A DNA stretch of 6,396 nt from DAOUBA01 sp034432855 (GTDB lineage Bacteria; Chloroflexota; Anaerolineae; B4-G1), in the NCBI GenBank assembly GCA_034432855.1, contig DAOUBA010000146.1, positions 1 through 6,396 of the forward strand, written 5' to 3'. Numbering within the stretch: position 1 is the stretch's first letter; each line of letters opens with the position of its first letter. The notes beneath the pieces were generated by a model. It had not been told where the DNA came from, searched no databases, and was given only the letters and a program-made list of their open reading frames with translations. Below are positions 5,892-6,396 of the stretch, in pieces. The translations under genes were made by a program, and so were the position numbers.

Positions 5892-5920
5892 ATTATATAT
5901 CTACTTTACGGTATATCCAA
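5892..5920 (-). promoter_or_regulatory. Promoter for the five-gene effector operon
   Basis: On the minus strand the sequence reads TTGGAT (5920-5915), a 17-bp spacer, then a perfect TATAAT (5897-5892). The predicted start is near 5885, giving a leader of about 55 nt before the ATG at 5829. Its -10 box directly abuts the plus-strand -10 box, so both promoters probably cannot be occupied at once. Confidence 0.55.
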
Positions 5921-5934
5921 ATCGGAGGAAAGCC

Positions 5935-6210
5935 ATGACGCGGATCGTCGTTTCTCCGGAAAGGCTCGAAGCCGTCGCCCGCACATTCGATGACCGCAGG
6001 GCAGAAACACAGAACATCATCAACTCGTTGAAGAGCACAATGGACGCCCTCGATGCCGAGTGGGACGGCGTGGCGCAGAACAAGTTCTACGCCCAGTGGA
6101 ACGAGATGATCCCCAAGATGAACCAGTTCACCAACCTGCTGGGAGAAATTGCCTCCGAACTGCGTCGCATCGCTCAAGTATTCCGCGAGACCGACGAGGG
6201 CGTAATCTAA
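5935..6210 (+). CDS. Small WXG100-family protein (ESAT-6/EsxA-like)
   Basis: A 91-aa protein of the typical WXG100 length. It has a helix at about 8-38, the WDG turn at 43-45 (ALDAEWDGVAQ), and a second helix at about 47-84. A C-terminal FxxxD (F83-R-E-T-D87) stands where family members often carry the YxxxD/E secretion signal. There is no signal peptide, as expected. The ATG at 5935 is chosen for its GGAGG site 7 nt upstream; a longer frame from 5866 would add a tail read through the promoter region. WXG100 proteins are exported as helical-hairpin dimers by type VII systems. This one is divergent from the effector operon, shares the LDxxWDG motif with both effector heads, and may act as their co-secreted partner or as a general secreted component. 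The family call is firm; the partner role is inference. Confidence 0.92.
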   Translation: MTRIVVSPERLEAVARTFDDRRAETQNIINSLKSTMDALDAEWDGVAQNKFYAQWNEMIPKMNQFTNLLGEIASELRRIAQVFRETDEGVI

Positions 6211-6211
6211 A

Positions 6212-6239
6212 TGCACAACTGTGCAGAACCATTGCACAG
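6212..6239 (+). repeat. Three alternating TGCACA elements forming two overlapping hairpins
   Basis: Directly after the WXG100 stop, TGCACA occurs at 6212-6217, its complement TGTGCA at 6220-6225, and TGCACA again at 6233-6238. The first pair gives TGCACA-AC-TGTGCA. The second gives CTGTGCA, a 7-nt loop, then TGCACAG (6219-6239, a 7-bp perfect stem). Only one of the two hairpins can form at a time. No T-run follows, so this is not a standard intrinsic terminator, but it may still end or stabilise the WXG100 transcript. Confidence 0.5.
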
Positions 6240-6396
6240 GGTGATTCTGTCAAATCTGGCCCAATCCAAATAGCTTACTATCACTTTGTCAAGTACCTTT
6301 CCATTGAGCGGCGAATAGACGTGTGAGCACATCTCGCAAAAGGCAGGCTTTTGGAGTCGCGGGGCAAGTATGCGCCGCACGAGTGATACTGAGCGA
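6240..6396. other. Right-edge region without a confident gene
   Basis: No gene can be called here. On the minus strand a frame stays open from the right edge to a TAG at 6207-6209, about 62 codons. It includes FCEMCSHVYSP with a CxxC pair and a later cysteine, and could be the tail of a convergent gene overlapping the WXG100 stop by 3 bp. Equally, chance could explain it. On the plus strand, a GTG at 6323 opens a frame of 24 codons to the edge but has no clear ribosome-binding site. Confidence 0.25.

Noticed and set aside
5866..5934. Longer start for the WXG100 protein
   Set aside because: The extra 23 residues are read through the promoter and ribosome-binding site, and the predicted transcript starts inside this stretch.
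1..6396. CRISPR array, tRNA, rRNA or insertion sequence
   Set aside because: No regularly spaced repeats, cloverleaf-like segments, transposase motifs or terminal inverted repeats were seen by eye.

Overview
The window looks like part of a bacterial type VII (WXG100/ESX-like) secretion effector locus. The best guess for the host is a member of the Chloroflexota. That rests on three things: GC-rich DNA, an exported protein with a long Thr-Pro linker of the TPTPT type, and WXG100-type proteins combined with YukD-like and EspG-like components outside Firmicutes and Actinobacteria. The taxonomic call is inference; no rRNA or marker gene is present.

Layout. Five genes on the minus strand form one tight operon, read from about 5829 down to 489 with gaps of 15, 16 and 10 bp and a 4-bp overlap. 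In order of transcription they are: (1) a 310-aa protein with a WXG100-like head and a Gly/Ala-rich beta-repeat tail; (2) a 253-aa EspG-like protein; (3) a 373-aa protein with a nearly identical WXG100-like head and a C39/papain-like cysteine peptidase tail; (4) a 618-aa protein with a beta-propeller followed by a second EspG-like domain; (5) a 209-aa protein fusing a YukD/EsaB ubiquitin-like domain to an FHA domain. A 230-bp gap with a candidate promoter follows. Beyond it lies the start of a sixth minus-strand gene, which encodes an exported protein with a Thr-Pro linker and runs off the left edge.

On the right, a small plus-strand WXG100 gene (91 aa, 5935-6210) is divergent from the operon. 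The 105-bp region between them carries two back-to-back promoters. Their -10 boxes abut to form a perfect 12-bp palindrome, and an operator-like inverted repeat lies beside them. After the WXG100 gene there are two overlapping hairpins and about 155 bp with no confident gene.

How the parts may work together (inference). The two effectors share an export head and differ only in the C-terminal half, and each is followed directly by its own EspG-like partner. This suggests two effector-chaperone cassettes, one carrying a peptidase and the other a possibly membrane-active or structural repeat domain. The YukD-FHA protein would be a cytosolic adaptor linking substrates to the secretion ATPase or to Ser/Thr kinase signalling. 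The standalone WXG100 protein could be a co-secreted partner. The core machinery (EccC/EssC ATPase, membrane components) is not in this window, and no obvious immunity gene is visible.
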